A DNA stretch of 64,000 nucleotides from Byssothecium circinans. Taxonomy: Eukaryota; Ascomycota; Dothideomycetes; Pleosporales; Massarinaceae. The notes under the pieces are model-generated. The model did not search any database. It was not told where the DNA came from and saw only the letters and a list, made by a program, of their open reading frames with translations. The DNA lies in the NCBI GenBank assembly GCA_010015675.1, contig ML977029.1, positions 39,954 to 103,953 of the forward strand, given 5' to 3'. The position numbers were made by a program, and so were the translations under genes. Shown piece after piece: positions 12,001 to 24,225 of the stretch; position 1 is the stretch's first letter, and the number at the start of each line of letters is the position of its first letter.

Positions 12001-15000
12001 ACGGGACATTCTCCAAGAAGTAGCACCCAAAGCTGGATCTACGATAAGTTACCATAGTCTCCTGGCCAGAAATCGGTCCTCGATATCCACTCTTCTGAAA
12101 GCAATCGGAGAACTCCATTGTAACGGCCATCCTCTCAACATCTCCATTGTAAACAGGACCTCTCATATCGGCAACAAGGAGAGCCTCACAACCATCGTAA
12201 ACCTCCCACCCTATCCCTTCGACCACTCAACTAGATACTGGCACGAGTCTCGCATAAGCAAAAGTCTTCGTTCGCGACGACATGCACCACATCCACTTCT
12301 CGGCATCGCTGCCATGGACTGGAACCCCCTCGAGCCACGATGGCGGCATTTTCTGCGTCTTGAGAACCTTCCTTTCATTGAAGATCATCTGATCAACAAT
12401 ACAATCGTGTATCCTGCCGCGGCTATGATCGCCGGTGTGCTGGAAGGCGCACGACAACTCACCGAGATCAACGGTTCGGGACGTGTGGTTGAGGGGTACG
12501 AGATCAGAGATGCGAAGTTCATGACTGCGCTCGTTTTTCCGTCGAGGGGTACAGAAATTGAAGTCGAGCTGAGGTTTCGAAAAGTGATAAAGCAAGATGG
12601 CGGGATGGCGGGTGATCGGAGCACGTATGAATTTCGGCTATACAGTTATCGGGATAACAATTGGACGTATCACTGCGAGGGGGTGGTGCGCGTACAGTAC
12701 AGCGCGGCTCAGGAGGCGAAGTTTACAACCGCGGATCGGAGTCCCATGCAGGCTGCATTGCGGCAGGCTACTGAGTTTGATGACTTATCGAACAACTCTG
12801 CAAGGAAGCTTGGGAACTCGAAGCTGTATGGAGACCTCTTTCCTCGGTTTGGATACCAGTATGGAGCGACATTTCAGGGTCTCCATGCTCTCTCGAGTGA
12901 CGGAAAGAACAAAGCTAGTGCACGCATTGTCCCGCTGGAAGCAGATGCGAAGGAACGGGCCGAGATACGGCAACAACATATCATCCACCCAGCTGCCCTC
13001 GACGCTGTTCTCCAACTAGCACTTGTTGCAGCGGCCAAGGGAGGCGAGTCCGCGATCCCCACAATCGTACCAGAGAAAATCAGCAAGCTTTGGGTTTCTT
13101 CTCTTGGCTTACAGTTCCCTGAGACGGCCAGTGGCGACATCAACGTAGTCGCCGAATCTGTGATGCGCAACAAGCGGAAGATGGAGGCATCGGCTTCAGC
13201 CTTTGCATCGAGTGGACGCAACCTGTTGGTCCATGTTCAAGCTTTTGAAGGAACCTCTATATCCAACAGCGAGACAAACGAGTCCAAGGAGAAGGATGCA
13301 GTTGACCATCTCTGCTACCGTATGGAGTGGCAACCAGACATCGACCTCATGAGCCCACAGCAACTGCTTGACCACTGTTGGCGGAGTATAAATCCTGTAG
13401 TCCCAGAAATCGACATCATCGCCTTCGAGCGCGATGCCACTGTCCTGATATTCCGCGCAATCTTCAATTTCCAGCGCAGGCTCGCCACTGAGCAGATCAC
13501 GCTTGCCAAGCCATATTTTAGGAAGTACGTGCGCTGGATGGAGATACAGCGCCAGGCATTCGAGTCTGGAGTCTATCCTGAAGTACGGTCCCGATATGAA
13601 TACTTCGAGAGCAACCCCGTGGCATTAAAAGAGCTGGAACAACGCGCAGCCGACAACAAGATGTGGCGTTTCTACGCCGCCGTAGCTGACAACCTCTTCG
13701 ACATGCTGACGGGTACTTTAGACCCGCTGCAATTACTCTTCGGCGAAGACTACGCAACCGACTTCTACGCTGAGACGAATCGGTACTCTCGTTGCGGTCC
13801 TGCATTGTCAAACTACCTCGAGTTGCTCGCACACAAGAACCCCGGCATGCGAGTGCTGGAAGTGGGCGCCGGGACTGGTTCGACGACTAGGATAGCGCTG
13901 GAGGCGTTGAAAAGCAAGGAAGCGAAGGACGTTCCCGATACCGAGCGGTTGTGTAGGTTTTCGAGATACGACTTCACCGATATTTCGCCCTCACTCGTTA
14001 CTGCCGCGCAGGAAGAACTTGGTCCTGCGCATCCAAAACTGCACTTTACGCAATTTGATATCGAGACGGATCCTGCGACTCAGGACTTCGAAACCGGTTC
14101 ATACGATCTGATCGTGGCGGGAAGTGTTCTTCATGCAACGGCATCGATATCCGAAACCCTGCGCCATGTGAGAGCGCTGCTGAAACCGGGAGGGAAGTTG
14201 TTGCTCTTTGAGAACACAAGGCCGGATCATGTGCGTATGGGCTTTGCGTTTGGTCTTTTGCCCGGTTGGTGGCTGGGTGTTGAGGACTCCCGACAGAACT
14301 CGCCATGCCTGAACAAAGAGCAGTGGGATGTCGCTTTGAAAGAGTGTGGTTTTGCGGGCGCTGAAGTCGAGTTCCGGGACTTTGAGGCCCAGGAATGCCA
14401 CGAGACGAGTGTTATCATTGCCACTACTACGGAAGCATCACTACCGGACTATGTATCTGGTACAAAACTTGAATGGCCATTGATCATCGCCGACACGTAT
14501 GATGCTACCGAAATGGCTCTCGCGGAGAGCATTCGTCTCACGCTGCAAAAACGACTATGTCTTGGATGTATAATAGGCTCCTTGGACAAAACCGCCGCGA
14601 GTCCTGCAGCGACTGGCCGATGCTGCATCTTCCTCGACATCCGGAAAGACTCCATACCGATCATGGAGTCGGAAGAGTCGTACTTGGCTGTTCGCACGCT
14701 TGCAAAGGCATCATCCACCATAGTATGGGTCAGTAATGGAGGAGGGAAAAGGCCATCGCAGCCCAACCATGGGCTTATCGCGGGATTATCGCGCACCGTT
14801 CGGAGAGAAAACATCAACCTACGTTTCCTTTCCCTGGTACTGGAGTCCCCTGAATCGCTTTTGGAGCATCATGCGTCCATGATTGTTGATGCATTCTTGC
14901 AGACTCAGGGGACCTCGTCCTATGAGCCTGAGCTGGTCGAGACGGATCGACTTCTCCATGTCAACCGCATACTCCAGTGTCCAGATCTGAACACGAAAGT

Positions 15001-17277
15001 CGCCAGCAAAATGTCTGGAACTGATAATCACCCTCGGAAGTTCGGCGAGAGCGTACCATTAATGCTGTCCACAGGCTCTGACTCCGGACTCGACTCTTTA
15101 CGTTTTGAAGAAGACATGGAAGTAGAAAAGCCGCTTCAAGAAGACGAGGTTGAGGTTGAAGTCAAAGCCATTGGTTGCAACTTCATTGATTCACTTTCAG
15201 CGCTTGGACGCGTCGATGTGGATTTCATCGGCCTAGAAGTTTCGGGTACTGTCTCTCGGATCGGTTCAGAAAACTCTAGGTTCAACGTTGGCGACGCCGT
15301 GATCACGTTCGCACTGGACGCATATCGAACATTTGTACGAACCAAGGCGTGCCTGGCCTCTCTATTACCCAAGCACTTTTCTTTTGTACAAGGAGCGTCT
15401 GTCCCGATCAACTTCGCAACCGCTTACCGCGCTCTCGTCGACGTAGCTAGGCTCCAGGAAGGGGAGATTGTGCTGATCCACTCAGCAGCAGGTGGTACCG
15501 GTCAAGCAGCCGTACAAATCGCGAAACGTGTCGGTGCCCGGATCTTTGCAACGGTAGGCACGGATGAGAAGCGGCAGTTCCTCATCGACCACTACGGTGT
15601 CGAGCCAAAATGCATCTTTTCCAGTCGCGACGATAAGTTTCTTTCCGCAATCCAGCGCATCACGAAAAACAAGGGAGTTGACGTTGTCCTCAATTCACTA
15701 TCCGGAGATCTATTGCACGCGAGCTGGGAATGCATAGCTCCGTATGGCCGGTTCGTCGAGATTGGGAAAAAGGATATTCGAGAGGGGACGCGTATCAATA
15801 TGGCGTCTTTTGCCTCGAATACGATGTTCGCATCAGTGGATTTGGCTGCTATGATCCGCCAGTGTCCTGAGATGACTGGAAGGTTACTGCAAAACGTGCT
15901 CAGTCTGATGGCTGAGAAGCATCTATCGCCGGTGGAGACGGAGTCATTCGGGGTGGATCAGATTAGCGAGGCTTTGAGAAAGCTACTAGGGGGCAAGTCG
16001 CTGGGCAAGATTGTTGTCGAGGTCGACAAGAGTGCTATCGTGAAGGCGACTACACGTATTCGCCACAACGATCTTTTCAACAAGGACGCCACGTATGTGA
16101 TAGCTGGCGGACTCGGTGGTCTAGGCCGGACGATTACCAGGTGGATGGAAAGAAGGGGAGCACGAAACTTCCTATTGCTATCGCGGTCTGGAGAAGCTTC
16201 GCCCCAGGCTGCAGGATTTGTCGAGGAGCTGAAGTCAAGAGGCGTATGCGTAGAAACTCCATCTTGCAATATCGGCGATGCGGATGCATTGCGAGCGGTC
16301 TTGGAAGGTGCTAGGTCTCGCATGCCGCCCGTTCGTGGGTGTGTGCAGGCTTCGATGATACTCCAGGTGAGCGAGTCCAGAGCTTTCGATGACTTGTCTA
16401 ACCATCTTAGGACTCCGTCTTCGATAACATGAGCCATGAAGTCTTCAATGCACCTCTCAACGCCAAAGTGAAAGGGTCTTGGAACCTACACACCCTCCTT
16501 CCCTCCAGTCTGGACTTCTTCATCATGCTCTCATCCGTCGCCGGCATCTTCGGCAGCGGTGGTCAAGCAAACTACGCAGCAGGAAATACGTACCAAGACG
16601 CACTCGCACAATACCGGGTCTCCCAAGGCCAAAAGGCAGTCTCCATCGACCTCGGTATGATGCTTTCGGAGGGCTACCTGGCCAATACCCCTGAAACGAT
16701 GGAACGGCTCGAGAAAACAGATGGTCTCGTACCCGTCCGCGAAGAAGCGCTCTTCGCGATTCTAGACGAGATCTGCGACAGAGAGAAGGCGCAGACTGAG
16801 CCTCAGATCATCGTGGGCCTGGGTACTCCGGCGAGTATGCGTGAGAAAGGCATTCAGCAACCGTGGTGGATGGAGCAGCCGCTCTTCCGCACCATGCACC
16901 AACTCACCGATTCCTCTCACACCAGCACGCAAAACGCCGCCGCCAACACCTCTCAAGATACACGCATCGACATCAGCACTTCCTTCCGAACTATAAAAGA
17001 CACCTCCATTCTGCAAGGCCTCGTCGTCGACGCACTCATCGCCCGCCTGAATCGCACCATGCCCGGCACCTTTGCTGAAGAAGGGCAGAGGCTGGCGAAA
17101 ACGAAGGTGCCGTTACATAGTCTCGGAGTGGATTCCTTGGTGGCGGTGGAGTTGAGGAATTGGTTTAAGAAGGAGATGGGGGCTGAGGTGGCGACGTTTG
17201 AGATTCTGGGGGGCATGGGGGTGGAGGAGTTGGGTGGGGTGGTCGTGGGGAGGAGCACGATGGTGGGAGGGTCGTGA
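9051..17277 (+). CDS. Highly reducing type I polyketide synthase, KS-AT-DH-cMT-ER-KR-ACP
   Basis: Exons 9051-9305, 9357-9501, 9548-9819, 9873-10306, 10359-10509, about 10604-16366 and 16411-17277 give about 2628 residues. KS (about 20-430) has the catalytic Cys in DTACSSSL and His in ESHGTGT and NIGHLE. AT (about 590-890) has [10 protein letters not shown] and [10 protein letters not shown] (about 980-1300) has His in IEDHLINN and Asp in HPAALDAV. The C-methyltransferase has [12 protein letters not shown] near 1504. ER (about 1930-2230) has [16 protein letters not shown] has [11 protein letters not shown] near 2250 and [16 protein letters not shown] near 2380. ACP has [11 protein letters not shown] near 2577, with the phosphopantetheine Ser. 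There is no thioesterase, as is usual for this class; release may be by pyrone formation or by another enzyme. All reductive and methylating domains keep their motifs, so a C-methylated, largely reduced chain is expected. The donor site of intron 1 (GTTGTA) and the acceptor of intron 5 are uncertain. Confidence 0.93.
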
Positions 17278-17845
17278 AGAACACGGGGAGGGAGTTCGTG
17301 AAGAAGGACCGGGAGGGGAGGGGAAGAGAGACTGGATTGAGCTTGATGGTGCGAATTGTATGATTAGTCGTGTTTCCTGTTGGGTGTATGCTTCCTGTCT
17401 TCCGTGCATATGGTGATTTGACCATGGAAGTCTCTAGTTTCGAATCATGATGTACTCGTAGAGTGTAGTAGTATAGGGCCCTAAGTCCTAAAAATAACAG
17501 CGTTCAATTTTGCAAACCTTGAACGCTGGTGGCAAAAATAGGTAATGCGGGTGAAACAGAAAGCTTGGCAACCTCGGCACGCGCGTCAACGTCACCACTT
17601 CCCCCGACCCCCCGTCCATCCCAGCTTCACTGCACCGCGGAGGCATCCTGAAAGAGACACTTTTGCTCGCACGCGGGGCACGTGTATGCTTTCCCCTCTC
17701 CCATTTGTGTGCTGAGACAGCCGGTGATTGGCTAGCCCTTTGCAACATGTAAAGGCTATCCCATGCCCACCACTCATTCACCACAATTATCTGCGGCCCT
17801 GCAGCTCCCTTATTAGGACACCCTCCCTACCACCCATAACCCAGC
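17278..17845. other. Spacer between PKS and phytase
   Basis: No gene is visible in these 568 bases. They hold the PKS 3' end and the phytase promoter and mark the probable right border of the metabolite cluster. Confidence 0.5.
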
Positions 17846-19424
17846 ATGTCCCGCCTCTTAAGAAGGATAAAAGGCGGCCGCGCCCAGTCATACGAACAGC
17901 TGCCGCTGAGCGATAAAGAGACCACCGACCCTGCAAAGCCCTCAAAGTACTTCAAGAACGGCGCACCCACGTTCCGTACCATAGTCATCGCATTTGTGGC
18001 TTTCGGGTCTCTGCTCGCCATCTATGGCCTCGCCAGGTAGGCTTGCTCGCTTCTCTGCGGCCTTGAACCTCTTTCTTGCCAGTTCGTTGACGCTTCTTCC
18101 AAGTTCGCACGCCGCGCCCACCAGCAGCAACAAGTCTTGCGACACCATCGACGACGGCTACCGCTGCAGCCCCGAGATCACGCACTTTTGGGGCCAGTAC
18201 TCGCTCTGGTTCTCCGTCCCGTCCGAGATCGATGTCGCGCCGCCCGAGGGATGCGAGGTGAGCTTTGCATCGGTGCTGTCGCGACATGGCGGGCGCGATC
18301 CCACGGCCAACAAGGCGATTGCGTATGGGGGATTGATTGGTTATATTCAGAATTCGAGCACGTCGTATCCGGACGAGTTTGCCTTCTTGAAGGACTACAA
18401 ATACACGTTGGGAGCGGATCAATTGACGGACGCGGGGAGGCAAGAGATGGTCAATTCAGGAGCGCACTTTTACCGACGGTACCGGGCGTTTTTAGACAAG
18501 AAGACGCCGTTTGTGAGGAGTTCGGGGCAGGACCGCGTGGTTGAGAGTGCGGAGAAGTGGCTCGCCGGGTATGCGCAGGAGAGCGGGAAGAACGCGACTG
18601 GCAAGATCGATGTCAAGATCCCCGAAGGCGCGGGCATAAACAACACGCTCTCGCACGAAATCTGCACCAACTTTGAACAAGGACCTCTGGACAAACTCGG
18701 CGACAATGCGCAGGCCATCTGGCAGGCCAAATTCGTTCCGCCCATCCAAGCCCGCGTCAACGGCAAGCTGGGCATCAATCTCACCGCGACCGAGATCATC
18801 TACCTGATGGACATGTGTCCGTTCGACACCCTCACGTCCCCCACCGCCGCCGTATCCGCCTTCTGCCGCCTCTTCACCGAAGCCGAGTGGCACCAGTACG
18901 ACTACTACGAAACGCTCGGCAAATACTACGGTTACGGCAACGGCAACCCCCTCGGTCCCACCCAAGGCGTAGGCTACGTCAACGAGCTCATCGCCCGCCT
19001 CACCGAACAGCCCGTCAACGACCACACAAACACCAACACGACGCTCGACGCTGATCCCCTGACCTTCCCCCTCGACCGCAGAGCCTATGCCGATTTCAGC
19101 CACGATAACGATATGAGCGCCATTTTCGCGGCCTTGGGCTTGTACAATGACACGCAACCTTTATCAAACACGACTATGCAGGGCACGGGGGAGACGGCGG
19201 GCTTCTCGGCCGCGTGGACGGTGCCGTTTGCGGCGAGGATGTATGTGGAGAAATTGAAGTGTAGCGGGGAAGCGGAGGAGTTTGTGAGGGTTGTGGTCAA
19301 CGATCGCGTGGTGCCGTTGGGGTTCTGTGGGGGGGATAAGTTTGGGAGGTGTAGGTTGGGTGGGTTTGTGGAGGGTTTGGGGTTTGCTAGGGGAGGGGGG
19401 CATTGGGGGAAGTGTTTTACGTAG
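17846..19424 (+). CDS. Histidine acid phosphatase, phytase (3-phytase) family
   Basis: Exons 17846-18036 and 18083-19424 join to 510 residues. The catalytic RHGGRDP matches the RHGxRxP signature and FSHDND supplies the His-Asp pair. SCDTIDDGYRCSPEITHFWG and YTLGADQLT match positions conserved in fungal phytases, and the Cys pattern for disulphides is present. Such enzymes release phosphate from phytate outside the cell. The spliced form starts with a basic, polar stretch of about 46 residues and one hydrophobic helix (IVIAFVAFGSLLAIYGLA), which would make a type II membrane protein. If the 46-base intron is retained, an ATG at 18024 opens a 466-residue protein with a classical signal peptide before the same enzyme. 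The two forms share everything from the second exon on. Confidence 0.88.
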
Positions 19425-19890
19425 GGTGGTGTTGGTGTTGTGGATGTGGATGTGCAGACAAACAAACAAAAGGGATAGAGGGTAGGAGGGGGTGTTTGGG
19501 CATGTATACGATAGACATACAATGCAATGAACAATTTTCCATAACCAAACCGTGGACTTGGACTTGTCGCAAAGGGCGATGAAAAGAAAGGAGGAGTAGG
19601 TTTGGGGAATCCCACGTGCAGGCAGGTACAGCGGAAGGGTGTGGCAAACATGGCGGAGGCATGCAGTGGGTGTGTGTGTGAGTATCGATCGAGCAATCAA
19701 CTCCTCGCGCCATCACTTGGTCGATATAAAACCCCAGCCTACGCTATACCTGCGCTGAAGCTTATCCCACACTCCGTCCGAACCAGCGACGAAAGCCCGC
19801 GGAGTAAGCACTGCGGAGGGAAGACGTGAGTAACGTTAACGGTAATCCTAGTTCCCTTCCTCTACCTACATAGGGGACGAACACGAACAC
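19425..19890 (+). promoter_or_regulatory. Putative promoter and 5' leader of the small acidic gene
   Basis: A TATAAA at 19725-19730 is followed by a CT-rich stretch ending CCCACACTCC. A possible leader intron runs from GTGAGT at 19826 to TAG at 19873. The arrangement resembles the TATA modules of the array further right. Confidence 0.35.
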
Positions 19891-20346
19891 ATGAAACGCA
19901 TTCCACCGGCAGCCCGCGAAGATGAAGTAGCTGCTTCCTCAGACGGTATCTCGCACTCGCACTCGCATCCCGTCGTCGCCTCGATTACCGTCTCCGATCC
20001 CAATCCTTCCTTCACTCTCAGTCCCACTGCCTCACCCGCTCTTGAATCCGCCCCAAACCCCGAAGAAGCAGAGGAAGAGGAAGAAGCAGAGGAAGAAGAA
20101 GAAGAAGAAGAAGAAGAGGAAGACTTCACCAGAGCATGTAGATTCCACCCCGGCCGCGGCTCTTTCCGCTACGAGGCGCGCGCCGCCGGGGCGAACGAGG
20201 TCGTGTATCTGCAGCCGTGTTTGAAGAGGAGGTGCTGGAATTGCTGGCGGTGGTATCCGCATTTGATGGCGCTTGATGAGAGGATGGGGGGGGGGGGGGA
20301 GGCGGGTAGGGGGGAGGGGTGGTGTGTTTGCGGTTTACGAGTTTGA
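19891..20346 (+). CDS. Hypothetical small protein with a poly-Glu tract
   Basis: An uninterrupted frame of 151 codons follows the leader described at 19425-19890. A Ser/Pro-rich N-terminal half leads into an almost pure Glu run at about residues 58-76, encoded by a GAA/GAG microsatellite. A Cys/Trp-containing segment with RRCWNCWRWYPH comes next. The end of the frame passes through a run of 14 G at 20286-20299, where sequencing or slippage errors are likely, so the C-terminus is doubtful. I do not recognise the protein. It could be a real Dothideomycete-specific gene or a chance frame in biased sequence. Confidence 0.4.
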   Translation: MKRIPPAAREDEVAASSDGISHSHSHPVVASITVSDPNPSFTLSPTASPALESAPNPEEAEEEEEAEEEEEEEEEEEDFTRACRFHPGRGSFRYEARAAGANEVVYLQPCLKRRCWNCWRWYPHLMALDERMGGGGEAGRGEGWCVCGLRV

Positions 20347-20536
20347 GGGGGAGGCGAAGGTTTGCGGATGTGATCGGTGGACGAGGGGAGGCAGGGGGGA
20401 TGAGGCGGGTGGTGTGTTTGAGGTTTACGAGTGTGGAGGGGCGGAGGGGGTTTGCTGAGGTGGTTAGGGGTTGGGCATGAAGGATGAGGAGAGATTGAGA
20501 TTGGGTAGTGGTCGTGGTAGTGTAGTAAAGAGACAC

Positions 20537-20577
<41 letters not shown>

Positions 20578-20751
20578 AAATTTAAGTAGAGTAAAGTTTC
20601 TTGTATTGCAATGGAGATGAGAAGGTCGCTTTATTATGAGTTCCCTCCGTTGTAGAAGTCCCATAAATCTGTAAAAAAAAAAACATCGGGGAAGGAAGAA
20701 GAGCGCGCTAGACGAAAACACTGACTAATCGCCCCAGCTAACAACAGGGCG
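20347..20751. other. Low-complexity spacer at the left edge of the array
   Basis: The stretch is G-rich at first, then holds a (TG)18 microsatellite at 20538-20573 and an A-run near 20672. No gene is visible. Confidence 0.6.
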
Positions 20752-21340
20752 TATAAATACCCCACCAATTGCGCGCAGGCGGACTTTCTTTTCTCTTCTT
20801 CACACGCTCGCTGCACATGCTTCTTATGGGGAGACTAAAATTTCAGTAGACTCGATGCATGTTGGGCTTGGCTCGCGTCTGTCGGTCGAAAACACTGCTA
20901 TAGATCCCGCATGGGAGCGAAGGGTGGTGGTTTGGAAGGTGCATTACATGTGTGCCTCGGGAGATTTTGCTTCGGTGTGGTCGGGCTGGTTGATGATGAT
21001 GATGGTTATCACCATCATTGGCGAACTCAAGTGAAGTAGAAAGTGAACTTGGACTTCGCAAATCGTACCGTCCCATATCATGGCACAACTCAAGCCTGCG
21101 TTCTCCGTATGTACTCCCCCAAAGGGACAAGAAGCACCATGTGACGGTGCAAGTGACGGTTCTAGACTTTAGACCCCCGAGACAGCAGCCAGAGGAAACA
21201 TTGTTTCATGGTGTCGTTGATTTTAGTGGTACCGCCAGCAGACCTCATGACAGGTAGGTAGTCTGGATTTTAGTCCACAGGATGTGAAGCAGGACGTGCG
21301 AAGAAAAGGAAAGATGAGGAGCGGGTTGGGCTTTTATATC
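20752..21340. repeat. Array unit 1: inward-facing TATA modules around a palindromic centre
   Basis: Left end on the plus strand: TATAAATA at 20752-20759, then CTTCTTCACAC, then ACTAAAA at 20834-20840. Right end on the minus strand: GATATAAAAG at 21340-21331, CTTTTCTTCGCAC, ACTAAAA at 21274-21268. The centre at 20991-21020 reads GATGATGG TTAT CACCATC, a short palindrome within a GAT repeat. No protein of normal length is encoded. Confidence 0.55.
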
Positions 21341-21453
21341 CGCCTAGTCAGCGTCTGTGGGTCAATGTGGGATGATCTTTCAAAACCATTGATCAGACAA
21401 TGGAGGACTTTGCGAAGACTGTGCTTAGGTGAGGCGATGGGACGATGTGAGGG

Positions 21454-21931
21454 TATAAAGGACAGCGTCTTCTACCTTCTGCTCTTCTTCACTTCTTCAC
21501 AGCGGGTCTGCGACTCTGACGGAAGGCTTAAATAAAAACCAGTTGACATCCAGGCACATGAGCTTCTGCTCTCCAAAACGGCAGAAGCACAATTCTATGT
21601 GCTGCTCTCGGTCGGAGCTTGCGGAATACCAAGAGAGAGGCTTTTCGTATAGGAAGTAATGATACGCGTCATCGTTACTATCACTATCAGAGTCTCTATA
21701 TTAATTGAGCAGGCTCTGGTTTTATTAGCGGGCGAAACCGAAGTCTTTAGACTTAAAAAGGCTTCCGGTTCCCAGCACATGGGTTGGTGCTATCAACCTT
21801 CCCAATTCTCCGATTCCTCCCCAGGAGAAAACATTGTCTTTTTGATCTTTTCGCTTTAGTAAGAATGAGCCAAGTATCTCATCTTTGTGAAGAACATGTT
21901 TGGGAGGAACGGAAGGAGGGTTTATATATCC
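21454..21931. repeat. Array unit 2
   Basis: Plus strand: TATAAAG at 21454-21460, then CTTCTTCACTTCTTCACAG and an AAATAAAAACC near 21530. Minus strand: GATATATAAA at 21930-21921, GTTCTTCACAAAG, ACTAAAG at 21860-21854. The centre at 21656-21690 has ATGATACGCG and ACTATCACTATCAG. A separate hairpin-like inverted repeat lies at 21735-21772. Confidence 0.5.
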
Positions 21932-21979
21932 TACTGTTAGGTCAGCGTGGAGGGTTATAAGAAACCAAGGTCTTTGGGA

Positions 21980-22682
21980 TATAAATATCCCCCTTTATAG
22001 CTCACGGGGCCTTTCCTCTTTGCACAGCTTCATTCGCAATGGAGGGAACTAAAAGACCCAACCATTCCACCAATGCGCTTCCCGCTGTGGACTGCTAAGA
22101 GGAGATCTACAGGACGACATGAGAGGAGGTGCACGCGTCTTTCGAAACACATACAAGTAGTTACTGGTGTGAAATCAGTCCACATGAATGGAGAAGAATA
22201 CAATGAGTGATTTTCTGTAGCATGAGTTAGCTTGGTGATAATGATGATAATCCTAAGAAACAATATAAAAAAAGATCGAGGCAGACGAGTCGTATGGTTG
22301 ATCTAGCCGAAAAGTACTGAGTGGAAATTGCTGCCAGACCTTCCGCACGACCCTTTTAACGGACGAAGGTGAGATTTCCACACCTCGGTGACGAACAGCG
22401 CCATCAGTTCAAAACCTAAATCCCTTCCCAATAGCACTCCAACGTATATAGCACCTCTGTCCTTAAGAAGCAACCATAGGAAGGCTCCATTGCTGTGGTC
22501 GAGTAACTCTTAGAGACCGGCATGACCGGCACAACGCGCACGCGACATCGTACCCAGGTATTCCTCGTTTTTGGTCTTTTAAAACACAAGAAAGATCATA
22601 CGAGGGATCTATAGCAACTTTTAGTCAATATGCTGCAGCTGTGTGGAGAGTGAGGCAAGGAGGAGAAGAGAGAATTTATATG
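21980..22682. repeat. Array unit 3
   Basis: Plus strand: TATAAATA at 21980-21987, CCTCTTTGCACAGC, ACTAAAA at 22048-22054. Minus strand: GCATATAAATT around 22683-22674, CTTCTCCTCCTTGCC, ACTAAAA at 22625-22619. The centre GGTGATAATGATGATAATCC lies at 22233-22253. This is the longest well-bounded unit. Confidence 0.55.
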
Positions 22683-22777
22683 CGTAGGATCAACTTACTG
22701 GTCACGTGAGAAGGACGACGTAGAGTGTGATGAGATCTGAGGTGTGCCAAAGCGTACAAGGGCATGGATTATGCGTG

Positions 22778-23190
22778 TATAAAAAGTGGCCAGTTCTCAT
22801 CTTCGAAGAGTTCTTTCCGTTACACATTCACGCGGTGTCCTTCTCTGAAACTAAAAAGATCCGGAGCAGGATGTCATGCGGTATCTTCTCTGTGATCTGG
22901 GGAGAAAATAAGCAGCGCTATAAAGTTTTTAGGAGTATGTGAATGAAATCTGACCTTATAAATCTCGTTGATCATTATTATTAGTGTTCGGAAACCTTTA
23001 CTTAATAAGGCGCGCGAGGATCCTATAACAATAACTATTATAGCTCTTATATTAAAGAAGATATTTCTATATCATCTAAGCAAGCATCAATCCTTACCCT
23101 TGAGCGATAGGCGGTTCGTTTTAGTCACTAACAGTACACGATGCAGCGTGAAGAAGAAGTAGAGAAGGGCAGAACCGGGGGTTCATATAG
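22778..23190. repeat. Array unit 4
   Basis: Plus strand: TATAAAA at 22778-22784, CTTTCCGTTACACATTCACG, ACTAAAA at 22850-22856. Minus strand: CTATATGAAC at 23190-23181, CTACTTCTTCTTCACG, ACTAAAA at 23125-23119. The centre near 22966-22986 is GTTGATCATTATTATTAGTG and is followed by an AT-rich stretch to about 23075. Confidence 0.55.
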
Positions 23191-23620
23191 ACGTACTACG
23201 CCCGACTTTTGTTTCAAGCCTGAAACAGCCTCCATTCCACCCAGCTACAATGAAGCTTTTTTCCATTTTCATGATAAGCGTCGCCACCGTCGCTTTACGA
23301 TTCACTACATCCAAAACTACAACCTCGACACACAAAACGAAAAGAAAACAGCGCATGAACTTCAAGCTTTGGCACTTTCCGCAATGATGAGTGTATCGTT
23401 GCACTAGAAATATTTGAAACTGGAAAAGGCCCACGCCTCGCGAATCTAACCAAGAACAAATATGCGGCACAACAGATCATGCTTGTTTTGTATTGCCAAG
23501 TAGGCAAAATGACGCACGAGAGTTACATAATTATAGTCCAAGCTGACTTTTAGTACCAACTAGGGATTTGCGGTGTAGAGAAGAAAAGAGGAGAAAGGTG
23601 ATCTGTGGTACCTATTTATA
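23191..23620. repeat. Array unit 5 (right end clear, left end degenerate)
   Basis: Minus strand: TATAAATA at 23620-23613, CTCCTCTTTTCTTCTCTACACC, ACTAAAA at 23554-23548. The possible centre, AATGATGAGTGTATCGTT, is near 23383. I could not identify a convincing plus-strand TATA module at its left end. Confidence 0.4.
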
Positions 23621-23653
23621 CGTAGTAGAGAGAGCTCATCCTTAAAGAGGGGA

Positions 23654-24007
23654 CCATAAAGAGCGCGTTACCGTCTCGTTCCTTATAGTGATGAAGCTCA
23701 CCACCACCACCACCATCATCATCGCCATCCTCACCAGTAAATCCAACCTCCAGTACCAAACATCCTCCTTCCACATCCTACATCGTCCTCAACTATCCAC
23801 CCCACGCTCTATCCTCGCCTCCGCCTACATCCACGCCTACAACACAACCACCTACCACCCCGACCTCCCTCTCCCCAGTGTCCAATCTACGCTTTGAAGA
23901 CTCCGTTCGGACCATAAGTTTCGCGTGCGCTCTTCTTAGAAGCCCTTCCGCGGAAGTCCGTAAAAAAGAGCCGCAATATTAACGCATCTTCCCCTAAATT
24001 TTATATC
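23654..24007. repeat. Array unit 6 (degenerate)
   Basis: A weak CATAAAG near 23655 leads to a centre of CAC/CAT triplets at 23697-23732. The right end has GATATAAAA on the minus strand at 24007-23999. The ACTAAAA element is not clear. Confidence 0.3.
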
Positions 24008-24225
24008 AGAGTAGGAAGCGCCTCACTCATCTTATACTTGTGTAAAGGAGGTAGAGGTAGTGTTGCGAAAATTTCATTTCAGCCAAAGAGGCGAACTTAT
24101 TTTCCTCTGTTTAGCGGGGTTTCAGTCAAGGGGGACTATCTATAACTTTAGTATGTGTTGGATTAAACAGTACTTGACTGTTCCGGACGGTTCAGTACCG
24201 TTCCGGCCTAACCTCAGCTCCTGCC

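Noticed and set aside
10577..15031. Many antisense frames of 60-190 codons within the PKS
   Set aside because: They mirror the codon structure of the PKS and show no family motifs of their own.
20985..21025. GATGATGATGATGG centre as a C/D-box snoRNA C box
   Set aside because: A paired D box and terminal stem are not found at the right distance, and most other unit centres do not fit the C-box consensus.
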